A DNA stretch of 5,681 nt from an uncultured Prevotellaceae bacterium. Its GTDB lineage: Bacteria; Bacteroidota; Bacteroidia; Bacteroidales; Bacteroidaceae. The stretch is taken from the NCBI GenBank assembly GCA_958404085.1, contig CATXZX010000148.1:1-5681 (forward strand), written 5' to 3'. Position numbers and translations under genes: made by a program. This document shows, in pieces, positions 1-5,681 of this stretch. Every line of letters starts with the position of its first letter. The first letter of the stretch is position 1. The notes beneath the pieces are model-generated. The model saw only the letters and a list, made by a program, of their open reading frames with translations. It had not been told where the DNA came from and ran no database searches.

Positions 1-361
1 CCGTTACATCAAGTGGGCAAACGTTTCCTACACACCCTCCAACAATGTATCGCTGCGCGAACTGCGCGTATTCGGCAAAGGAAACTCACCCCGGGCAAAG
101 CGCGTAGACCGTTTCCGGCTAAACCGCAATGCCTCAGACCCCTGTAAAATCCGTATCGAATGGCCGGCCTCGGCCCACGCCGAAGGCTACATCGTCAACT
201 ACGGCATTGCCCCCGACAAGCTCTACAACCAATACCAGGTAACGGACAGCACGCATCTGGAAATTAACAGCCTGAACCGTAAAACACACTACTATTTCCG
301 CATCGACACCTACAACGACAGTGGCATCACACGCGGCAGGAAAATAGTCGGAACAGACTGA
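1..361 (+). CDS. C-terminal part of a secreted glycoside hydrolase-like protein (F5/8C + FnIII)
   Basis: This is the 3' end of a gene whose start lies outside the window. The reading frame begins at base 2 and gives 119 codons before TGA at 359-361. The first ~27 residues (RYIKWANV ... SLRELRVFG) look like the last strands of an F5/8 type C (discoidin) carbohydrate-binding domain. The next ~85 residues, with IRIEWPAS, GYIVNYGIAPDKLYN and a YYFRIDTYND strand, look like a fibronectin type III domain. In Bacteroidetes this tail order is typical of large exported glycosidases, often GH43-type arabinosidases or xylosidases, where the discoidin domain helps bind glycan. The catalytic domain is not in view, so the enzyme family is inferred from the tail alone. 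No clear terminator follows the stop codon. Another F5/8C-bearing surface protein cannot be excluded. Confidence 0.75.
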   Translation, partial: RYIKWANVSYTPSNNVSLRELRVFGKGNSPRAKRVDRFRLNRNASDPCKIRIEWPASAHAEGYIVNYGIAPDKLYNQYQVTDSTHLEINSLNRKTHYYFRIDTYNDSGITRGRKIVGTD

Positions 362-441
362 AAGAGCCCACTTTAACGTGTAAAAATTCTAAATATAATC
401 TTAAATAGTCAGGAAATAGTCCTTCCGTCCGATATTTTGCG

Positions 442-449
442 TAACTTAG
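442..449 (+). promoter_or_regulatory. Weak candidate -7 box upstream of the OmpA-family gene
   Basis: TAACTTAG matches the Bacteroides -7 consensus TAnnTTTG at five of the six fixed positions and lies 61 bases before the ATG at 511. No TTTG-like -33 box is seen at the usual distance upstream. An overlapping near-match (TATTTTG, 433-439) is an alternative. The leader from here to the start also has a small 4-bp hairpin, GGCT/AGCC, around 462-474. A promoter somewhere in this 149-base gap is likely; this exact box is a guess. Confidence 0.3.
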
Positions 450-510
450 CAGCGATTTCGAGGCTTCAACAGCCCAAACAAACAGTTTAACAATAAAAGA
501 TTTCAGAAAG

Positions 511-1398
511 ATGAAACGAACTACACTCCTACTTCCTTTGATCGGCGGCGCCCTGTTGCTGACAAGTTGTGTAAGTAAGAAACAGTTTACGGAACTGCAA
601 TCAAACTATGGACGCCTGCAAACGGAACATAGCGACCTGAAGAGCGCTTACCAGAAAGCCCAGGTCGACTTGGCCGAAAGCCGTACCAAAATCAAGAGTC
701 TTGAAGAACGTTTGGCCGAAGCCCGCAAAGCGAACGAAGAACTCCGTCGTTCCTATCAAGCCCTTCAAGGTTCGCTCGACAAGAGCCTTCAGCAAAATTC
801 GCAGGGCAACATCAACATTTCGAAACTCGTGGACGAAATCAACGCGTCCAACCGTTTTATCAAACAGTTGGTTGACGCTAAATCAAAGTCCGACTCGCTC
901 AACATGGTGCTTACGAACAACCTGACGCGCTCGCTCAGCCGCGACGAGTTGCAGGAAGTCGACGTAAAAGTGCTGAAGGGTGTTGTCTACCTCTCGCTGG
1001 CTGACAACATGCTCTACAAATCGGGTAGCTACGAAGTCAACGAACGGGCACACGAGACGCTGCAAAAAATTGCAAAGATCATACTGGATTACAGAGACTA
1101 CGATGTACTTGTAGAAGGAAACACCGATCCGGTGCCCATCTCGCGTACCAATATCCGCAACAACTGGGATTTGAGTACACTGCGCGCTTCTTCGGTCGTA
1201 CAGGTGCTTCAGAACCGTTACGGAGTGGATCCGAAACGTTTGACAGCCGCCGGCCGCGGAGAATACAATCCTATCGCCTCCAACGACACCGAACTGGGAC
1301 GTCAGCGTAACCGCCGTACGCAAATCATCATCACGCCGAAGTTAGACCAGTTCATGGACCTGATAGACAAGGCTCCTGAATCTTCCGAAGAGAAATAA
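511..1398 (+). CDS. OmpA-family peptidoglycan-associated lipoprotein with N-terminal coiled coil
   Basis: This 295-residue lipoprotein probably ties the outer membrane to the peptidoglycan. A short basic N-terminus and hydrophobic stretch end in the lipobox LTSC, which makes Cys20 the lipidated residue. The next residues (VSKKQF) have no acidic run of the kind linked to surface export in Bacteroidetes, so a periplasm-facing anchor is inferred. Residues ~25-95 are charged and heptad-like (repeated Leu with Glu, Lys and Arg), as in a coiled coil. Residues ~150-277 form an OmpA C-terminal domain. It has VEGNTDPVP, where Asp206 fits the conserved peptidoglycan-contacting Asp (Asn205 replaces the usual His), then LSTLRASSVVQVL with Arg225 as the partner Arg, and finally GRQRNRRTQI. 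A weak purine stretch (AGAAAG) sits just before the ATG. The gene is followed by its own terminator, so it appears monocistronic. The family assignment is firm; a specific partner is not known. Confidence 0.93.
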   Translation: MKRTTLLLPLIGGALLLTSCVSKKQFTELQSNYGRLQTEHSDLKSAYQKAQVDLAESRTKIKSLEERLAEARKANEELRRSYQALQGSLDKSLQQNSQGNINISKLVDEINASNRFIKQLVDAKSKSDSLNMVLTNNLTRSLSRDELQEVDVKVLKGVVYLSLADNMLYKSGSYEVNERAHETLQKIAKIILDYRDYDVLVEGNTDPVPISRTNIRNNWDLSTLRASSVVQVLQNRYGVDPKRLTAAGRGEYNPIASNDTELGRQRNRRTQIIITPKLDQFMDLIDKAPESSEEK

Positions 1399-1423
1399 CT
1401 CTCCGAAGAAAGGATAACAGCAT

Positions 1424-1478
1424 TTTGGGTTGCAACAGTGGGAACCGTTCCTGCACATTGCAACCCAAATTCTTTTTT
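1424..1478 (+). terminator. Intrinsic terminator after the OmpA-family gene
   Basis: A perfect 12-bp inverted repeat pairs TTTGGGTTGCAA (1424-1435) with TTGCAACCCAAA (1458-1469). The right arm is followed at once by TTCTTTTTT (1470-1478), a classic U-rich tail. The 22-base interior can fold further (GGAA/TTCC around a CCG loop, with flanking wobble pairs), giving a long two-part hairpin. It lies 25 bases after the OmpA-family stop codon and before the promoter candidate of the next gene, exactly where a transcript end is expected. Confidence 0.88.
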
Positions 1479-1536
1479 CCGGCCCCATCCGAATACAAAA
1501 AGAGGCCATCATCGTCCCTACGTTCGTTTTATTTCT

Positions 1537-1544
1537 TAACTTTG
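1537..1544 (+). promoter_or_regulatory. Bacteroides-type -7 box for the RbsD/FucU-like gene
   Basis: TAACTTTG is a full match to the Bacteroides primary sigma -7 consensus TAnnTTTG. It lies between the upstream terminator and the start codon at 1595. Transcription would begin near 1550, leaving a leader of about 45 bases. No good TTTG -33 box is visible at the usual spacing (~19-20 bases upstream), which is common for this weakly conserved element but lowers certainty. Confidence 0.55.
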
Positions 1545-1567
1545 GTCCTGCAAATACAAAAACAACC

Positions 1568-1579
1568 GGAGCATGCTCC
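1568..1579 (+). repeat. Perfect 12-bp palindrome in the leader of the RbsD/FucU-like gene
   Basis: GGAGCATGCTCC is its own reverse complement and sits 15 bases before the start codon at 1595, just downstream of the inferred transcription start. It could be a dimer-binding operator, or in RNA a weak 4-bp hairpin with a CATG loop near the ribosome-binding region. It is short enough to be chance. There is no second copy in the window that I can see. Confidence 0.4.
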
Positions 1580-1594
1580 CCAACACACCGTAAT

Positions 1595-2056
1595 ATGGAA
1601 AACTGGAAAAAGACACTGGAAGAACAACTCCCTTTATTGGGACACCGCAACTGGATTGTCGTAACCGACATGGCCTATCCCCTGCAAGCCAATCCCGGCA
1701 TTCAGACCCTGTATGCCCCCGAAGCCTACGAAGATACCGTGGCCGCCGTAGCCGGCCTTATCGAAACACAGCCGCACGTGTTTGCCCACATCCACTTGGA
1801 CAGCGAGCAACAGAAAATGAACGATTCGTTGTGTCCGGGATGGAGCGCCTTTCAGCAAAAACTGAGTACCGCGCTCAATTTGGATAAAGTAGCATATACC
1901 GACCACGAAGCCCTGATTTTGCGACTGGACGAAATCAGCAGACTCTACCGCGTAGTCATCATCAAGACACCGCTGACATTACCCTACTCATCCACCTTCT
2001 TCGAACTGGACTGCGGATATTGGGATGCCGAACGCGAACAAAACCTCCGTAAATAA
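1595..2056 (+). CDS. RbsD/FucU family protein (sugar mutarotase/pyranase-like)
   Basis: This encodes a 153-residue cytoplasmic protein with no signal peptide. The RbsD/FucU family interconverts sugar anomers or pyranose and furanose forms (D-ribose in RbsD, L-fucose in FucU), so imported sugar is in the form the next enzyme needs. The N-terminal LGHRNWIVVTDMAYPL aligns with LGHTDTLVVCDAGLPI of E. coli RbsD, placing catalytic-type His17 and Asp25. YTDHEALI aligns with YTTHEQFK, giving His104. The C-terminal PYSSTFFELDCGYW aligns with PYANIILCAGVTF, giving Tyr131, but Ser133 stands where RbsD and FucU have Asn. The frame stays open upstream to an ATG at 1430, but that start lies inside the terminator hairpin and ahead of the promoter box; the family N-terminus begins just after 1595. 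Length is close to the family's ~140 residues. No ribose or fucose genes adjoin it, so the substrate is unknown. Confidence 0.82.
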   Translation: MENWKKTLEEQLPLLGHRNWIVVTDMAYPLQANPGIQTLYAPEAYEDTVAAVAGLIETQPHVFAHIHLDSEQQKMNDSLCPGWSAFQQKLSTALNLDKVAYTDHEALILRLDEISRLYRVVIIKTPLTLPYSSTFFELDCGYWDAEREQNLRK

Positions 2057-2108
2057 AACCGGCCATTGCCACGCAGCGCCATGTCTGCTGTCATAAACCC
2101 CTGACACG

Positions 2109-2720
2109 ATGAACCCGATACAAACGCTTTTTTCTTTCCGCCGCGCGCTGTTCCTTACTCTTGCCCTGGCACTTGCCGGATGCAGCCAGGAAAAGCGGAA
2201 CAAACCATGGATTGTAACCGACGAATCGGCCGAACAGGAAGAAACCATGGGAGACGGGCCGGAAAACGAAACGATGACGGAAGAAGAAAAAGCCGTACTC
2301 GCCGAAGACAGACCGCAGGAGCGTACCGACAACTCGCTGTACAACAGCCTGACGGCCGACGAAAAGAAAATCATACACGCTACTGCCCGAAAACAGCCGG
2401 TCGAAGGTTTCGAAAGAGTCTTCACAGACTGTTACCGCAGTTACCGCCGACAACTGAAGTCTACACGCCGCAAACGTCAGCACACCGATGTGCGCCAACT
2501 GCCCGAATACGGTCAGCTCTGCGCCATGGGCGAAGCTATCATCCCCCTGCTGATGGAAAAAATGCTGGACACCCGCAACCTTTTTGCCCTGAAACTGTAC
2601 GAAGATATCCAAACAGACAGCAGTCTCAAGATAGCCGTCAAGAAACAGCCGGACGAAGCAAAACGACTGATACAGACCATCCATCTGTGGACCGGTCGGC
2701 AACAACGAGCGCAACAATAG
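2109..2720 (+). CDS. Lipoprotein of unknown function
   Basis: I do not recognise a family for this 203-residue protein. Its N-terminus has two Arg (11-12), a hydrophobic stretch and the lipobox LAGC, making Cys25 the likely lipid anchor. After it comes SQEKRNK, with no acidic run, so a periplasmic-facing location is more likely than surface display (inference). Residues ~38-70 are a Glu/Asp-rich, probably disordered linker. The rest looks helical and basic: TADEKKIIHATARKQ, then FERVFTDCYRSYRRQ, and a hydrophobic helix GEAIIPLLMEKML followed by LFALKLYEDIQ, which faintly resembles a HEAT-like helical pair. Besides Cys25 there are two cysteines, Cys108 and Cys138, which could form a disulfide. 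The gene starts 52 bases after the RbsD/FucU-like stop with no promoter-like box between, so the two may be co-transcribed. The signal peptide and codon pattern support this frame over longer overlapping ones. Confidence 0.8.
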   Translation: MNPIQTLFSFRRALFLTLALALAGCSQEKRNKPWIVTDESAEQEETMGDGPENETMTEEEKAVLAEDRPQERTDNSLYNSLTADEKKIIHATARKQPVEGFERVFTDCYRSYRRQLKSTRRKRQHTDVRQLPEYGQLCAMGEAIIPLLMEKMLDTRNLFALKLYEDIQTDSSLKIAVKKQPDEAKRLIQTIHLWTGRQQRAQQ

Positions 2721-2787
2721 CGGCAAACAAAAAGTCTACAACTTCCCGAACCGTAAAAATCCGGGGCATTTGTCTGTTTTAGCCCTC

Positions 2788-2823
2788 TTTGTTAGCATGG
2801 GTGGCCTGAAATAACTATCTTTA
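2788..2823 (+). promoter_or_regulatory. Candidate Bacteroides promoter upstream of the GH3 gene
   Basis: TTTG at 2788-2791 could serve as the -33 element and TATCTTTA at 2816-2823 as the -7 element (TAnnTTTG with one change at the last base). The 24-base gap between them is longer than the usual ~19-20. Transcription would start near 2830, about 30 bases before the ATG at 2861. The -7 box is the stronger part of the call. Confidence 0.5.
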
Positions 2824-2860
2824 CACCATTATTTTTCAAGATACATAGCATATAACGATT

Positions 2861-5488
2861 ATGAAACGGCTTCTCCTATCCGGAATGATGGCATTTTTCT
2901 GTCTGTCGTCAGCCAACAGTGAATCTTATCCGTTCAGAAACAAATCGCTGACCGTAGAAGAGAGAGTGAACGACCTGATAAACAGGATGACACTGGAAGA
3001 AAAAATCGACTTACTGGCCGGCTATAATGATTTTTACCTTCATCCCTGCGAACGGCTCGGCATTCCGGCCTTCAAGATGGCGGACGGTCCTCTCGGCCTT
3101 TCGTCGTGGGGACTATGGGGAAGGGCTACCGCCTTTCCGTCAGCCATTTCCGTAGCAGCTTCATGGAACCAGGAACTTGCGCACAGCCTGGGCAAGATGT
3201 ATGCACAGGAGTGGCGGGCAAGAGGCATCCACTTTCTTTTGGCACCCGGAGTCAACATATACAGGGCATCGAAAGGAGCGAGGAATTTCGAATACTACGG
3301 CGAGGATCCTTACCTGACCTCCAACATGATTGTTCCCTTCATCAAAGCCGTGCAGAAAGGGGGCGTCATTGCTACCATCAAGCACTTTGCCGGAAACGAC
3401 CAGGAGTTCGACCGATACAGGGTCAGCACGGAAGTATCGGACCGGGCTCTTCACGAAATCTACTTGGCACCGTTCAAGGCGGCCGTGCAAAAAGCCGGCG
3501 TAAAAGCCGTGATGACGGGTTACAACCCCCTGAGAGGTGTGTACTGTACGGAAAATAAATTTCTGATAGACATCCTGAAAAAAGATTGGGGCTTCAAAGG
3601 TATACTGATGTCCGACTGGGCATGTACCTACTCTGCCGATAAAGCGGCCAACCATGGTCTGGACCTCGAAATGGGCAGTAAAAGTTGGTTCAATAAGGAA
3701 AAACTGTTGCCGTTGATTGAGAAAGGTATTGTTTCGGAAGATGTTATCAACGATAAGATAAGGCGCATTTACGGCACCTGTATCGAAATGGGATTCTTCG
3801 ATAGGCCTCAGCAGACGGACAGCATCCCCCTATACAATCAGCAGGCCAACCGTTTGGCACTGAAAGCGGCCGAAGAAGGCATCGTCCTTTTAAAAAACTC
3901 CGGAGTCCTACCTCTGCAAAATCCCCGTACCATTGCCGTCATCGGCCCGACAGCCAACCCGCCGCTAATCAACGACCGGGTATTTTCGACAAACAACATC
4001 GTATACGGAGGAGGCGGAAGCTCGCGCGTCCATCCGTGGTACGTGATAAACGACTTGCAGGGCATCGAACGCGAATTCGGCGATACTCGCATCTATTACG
4101 CAGAAGGTATTTCGAATCAGTTTAAACGAAGACTTTTCAACAATTGCATTTTCAGGACGAGCGACGGCAAACAAGGGTTGCGGGCCGTTTACTACGCCCG
4201 TGGTACGGAAACAACGGAACAGACATCGGCCTCCTTGCTGGAGGAACAAGCCAAAGCCGCCGGACGTTCGGTGCAGTCGTACAAACAGAGTTCGACCGAG
4301 AAAAACACCAGTGATACCGTTATCCGAAGAATAGACCGCCACGTAAACTTCGAATGGTGGGGAGCGCCCGACAACCAACCCAAGTTGGGAACAAACTACG
4401 GCATTGAATGGGAGGGTTACGTAGATGCGCTCAAGGACGACAGCATCCGTTTCTTTGTAGACGCACAGGGTGCTTACCAACTGTGGGTAGACGGGAAATT
4501 GCTGACAGATGCCTCGCAATCCCAGTCCTTCCATGTAAGTTCGCCGGCCGTCTATGCAAAAAAAGGTTCCTCAAAACATGTACGACTGAAATTTCTGAAC
4601 CAACAAGCAGCCCCGGCAGAGATAAGAATGGCCTATTGTTACGACAGCGACGTCGACTTCTCGGAAGCCCGGCAGATTGCATCGAAAGCCGATGCAGTCA
4701 TCATCTGTGCCGGCCTTGACGGAAGTATCGAACTGGAAGGACGCGACCGCCCCTTTGACCTGCCTTACGGACAAAACCTCCTTATTCAGGAAATAGCCGA
4801 AGTCAATCCTAACACAGTGGTGGTCATGCATGCGGGCGGAGGCGTCAACATGTCGCCCTGGGTTGACAAGGTTGCCGCCGTGCTCCATGCCTTTTATCCG
4901 GGACAGGAAGGCGGAAACGCACTGGCACACATTCTGTCCGGAAAAATCAATCCTTCGGCCAAACTGCCCTTTACCATCGAAAAAGCATGGAAGGATTCGC
5001 CCGCAGCCGGCAATTACGACAAAACACGCAAGGAAAGGAAAGTTTTCTACCGCGAAGGGATTTTCACCGGATACAGAGGTTACGAGAAGAAAGGTGTGAA
5101 ACCGTTATTTACCTTTGGTTTCGGCTTGTCCTACACATCCTACCGGTACGACCATCTCACCGTATCGGTTACGGACAAAGACAGCGCCTCGGTAGCCATT
5201 GAGATGGATGTTACCAATACAGGCAAGATGGCCGGAGCCGAAATCATACAGATTTACGTAACGGATACCAAATCAAAAGAAGAAAGGCCGCTGAAAGAAT
5301 TGAAAGGCTTTCAGAAAGTATGGTTACAACCCGGCGAGACGAAAACCGTAAACTTCCGGCTCACGAAAGAAGACTTTCAATATTACAGCGAAAAGCAGAA
5401 AAAATGGGTTTTGGAGAAAGGCGAATTTCTGATTAAGGTAGGCGCTTCGTCGCAGGACATAAGAATGGAGCAAAAGATTCGACTCTAA
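2861..5488 (+). CDS. Exported GH3 beta-glycosidase with inserted PA14 domain
   Basis: This 875-residue enzyme should release non-reducing-end beta-linked sugars (glucose or xylose are the common GH3 substrates) from oligosaccharides or glycosides, by the retaining two-step mechanism. Residues 1-20 form a signal peptide (MKRLLLSGMM ... ANS); a lipobox is not convincing, so a soluble periplasmic or secreted form is likely. The GH3 N-terminal barrel spans ~30-310: MADGP (Asp75), ARNFEYYGEDP (141-150), KHFAGND (174-180) and the nucleophile Asp252 in MSDW. The GH3 C-terminal domain starts near 335, with GGGGSSRVHP (383-392). It is interrupted at ~435-595 by a PA14 domain (GLRAVYYA ... YGIEWEGYVDA ... 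YQLWVDGKLL), then resumes; Glu626 in LEGRDR is the likely acid/base. TFGFGLSYT (751-759) leads to a fibronectin III-like tail (~775-862). Length and order match intact PA14-bearing GH3 enzymes. The PA14 insert usually shapes substrate choice near the active site; the exact sugar cannot be read here. Confidence 0.95.
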   Translation: MKRLLLSGMMAFFCLSSANSESYPFRNKSLTVEERVNDLINRMTLEEKIDLLAGYNDFYLHPCERLGIPAFKMADGPLGLSSWGLWGRATAFPSAISVAASWNQELAHSLGKMYAQEWRARGIHFLLAPGVNIYRASKGARNFEYYGEDPYLTSNMIVPFIKAVQKGGVIATIKHFAGNDQEFDRYRVSTEVSDRALHEIYLAPFKAAVQKAGVKAVMTGYNPLRGVYCTENKFLIDILKKDWGFKGILMSDWACTYSADKAANHGLDLEMGSKSWFNKEKLLPLIEKGIVSEDVINDKIRRIYGTCIEMGFFDRPQQTDSIPLYNQQANRLALKAAEEGIVLLKNSGVLPLQNPRTIAVIGPTANPPLINDRVFSTNNIVYGGGGSSRVHPWYVINDLQGIEREFGDTRIYYAEGISNQFKRRLFNNCIFRTSDGKQGLRAVYYARGTETTEQTSASLLEEQAKAAGRSVQSYKQSSTEKNTSDTVIRRIDRHVNFEWWGAPDNQPKLGTNYGIEWEGYVDALKDDSIRFFVDAQGAYQLWVDGKLLTDASQSQSFHVSSPAVYAKKGSSKHVRLKFLNQQAAPAEIRMAYCYDSDVDFSEARQIASKADAVIICAGLDGSIELEGRDRPFDLPYGQNLLIQEIAEVNPNTVVVMHAGGGVNMSPWVDKVAAVLHAFYPGQEGGNALAHILSGKINPSAKLPFTIEKAWKDSPAAGNYDKTRKERKVFYREGIFTGYRGYEKKGVKPLFTFGFGLSYTSYRYDHLTVSVTDKDSASVAIEMDVTNTGKMAGAEIIQIYVTDTKSKEERPLKELKGFQKVWLQPGETKTVNFRLTKEDFQYYSEKQKKWVLEKGEFLIKVGASSQDIRMEQKIRL

Positions 5489-5527
5489 AACTTAAATTAC
5501 ACCGTAACATATCTAATTAGGAACAGT

Positions 5528-5681
5528 ATGATAAAACGCATCAAACCCTATCATCTGACGGCACTGCTACTTTGTTGCCTGATGTCATGTTCTTCAGAAC
5601 GTCAGTTCTATGGTACTACCACCGGAGCCATGGTAGGCGGCATGTTCGGCTCCACCATCGGTGGCATTATGGGCGGATGGC
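5528..5681 (+). CDS. Glycine-zipper lipoprotein, N-terminal part
   Basis: The first 51 codons of a gene that runs off the right edge are visible. A basic start (MIKRIK) and hydrophobic stretch end in the lipobox LMSC, so Cys21 is the predicted lipid anchor. After SSERQFYGTTT come the glycine-spaced segments TGAMVGGMFG and STIGGIMGG. Such GxxxG-type repeats are the mark of glycine-zipper proteins, which pack closely in or against membranes; several small outer-membrane lipoproteins have this layout. An AGGA (5519-5522) lies five bases before the ATG, the best Shine-Dalgarno-like site in the window. The start is 39 bases after the GH3 stop and no clear promoter or terminator lies between, so read-through from the GH3 gene is possible. 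The function is unknown and full length cannot be judged. Confidence 0.8.
   Translation, partial: MIKRIKPYHLTALLLCCLMSCSSERQFYGTTTGAMVGGMFGSTIGGIMGGW

Noticed and set aside
883..1323. 146-codon - strand frame inside the OmpA-family gene
   Set aside because: It lies wholly inside a confidently assigned gene and has no recognisable domain or start signal.
1430..1594. 55-residue N-terminal extension of the RbsD/FucU-like gene from an ATG at 1430
   Set aside because: The extension would be read through the terminator hairpin and the -7 box, and its residues match no family feature; homology begins right after the Met at 1595.
2091..2726. 211-codon open frame on the - strand opposite the lipoprotein gene
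   Set aside because: Its Leu/Phe/Val-rich, low-sense composition is what the complement of an acidic, Lys-rich gene gives. The + strand frame has a clean signal peptide and lipobox.
2180..2782. 200-codon + strand frame overlapping the lipoprotein gene
   Set aside because: It is very rich in Arg, Thr and Ser with no family-like motif, as expected of an out-of-frame reading. It also begins inside the true gene.
2745..2790. Possible terminator after the unassigned lipoprotein gene (CCCG/CGGG or GGGC/GCCC pairings near TCTTT)
   Set aside because: The stems are only 4 bp with loops of 13-14 bases and compete with each other; too weak to call.
3965..4534. 189-codon - strand frame inside the GH3 gene
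   Set aside because: It is a shadow of the PA14-containing section of GH3; no motif supports it.
5489..5527. Possible promoter between GH3 and the glycine-zipper gene
   Set aside because: The stretch is A/T-rich but has no TAnnTTTG-type match and is too short to hold a clear -33/-7 pair plus leader.

Overview
The window reads as chromosome from a member of the Bacteroidales, most likely Bacteroides or a close relative. The evidence is indirect but consistent: a discoidin plus fibronectin-III glycosidase tail, a coiled-coil OmpA-type lipoprotein, a GH3 enzyme with an inserted PA14 domain, promoter-like boxes of the Bacteroides TAnnTTTG type, and mostly poor Shine-Dalgarno sites in front of A/T-rich starts. 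The species cannot be fixed from this sequence.

All six genes lie on the + strand. Bases 1-361 hold the last 119 codons of a secreted or surface carbohydrate-active enzyme. A 149-base gap leads to an intact OmpA-family lipoprotein (511-1398), closed by a strong intrinsic terminator (1424-1478). A good Bacteroides -7 box (1537-1544) then starts a new unit: a small RbsD/FucU-type sugar mutarotase homologue (start reassigned to 1595, end 2056), followed after 52 bases by an unrecognised lipoprotein (2109-2720). A 140-base gap with a second promoter candidate precedes a complete 875-residue exported GH3 glycosidase (2861-5488). Thirty-nine bases later a glycine-zipper lipoprotein begins (5528) and runs off the window.

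The common theme is the cell envelope and glycan use. Five of the six products are exported or probably so: three lipoproteins, one periplasmic or secreted glycosidase, and the incomplete glycosidase at the left edge. The RbsD/FucU homologue is the only clear cytoplasmic protein. The two glycosidase genes are split by envelope genes, and no SusC/SusD pair, sensor or transporter is visible, so the window alone does not show a polysaccharide utilisation locus. I found no RNA gene, CRISPR array, insertion sequence or attachment site. No stretch longer than 300 bases lacks a gene. I did not find convincing evidence of a new multi-gene system. The most distinctive items are the RbsD/FucU variant with a changed active-site residue and the unassigned lipoprotein next to it.
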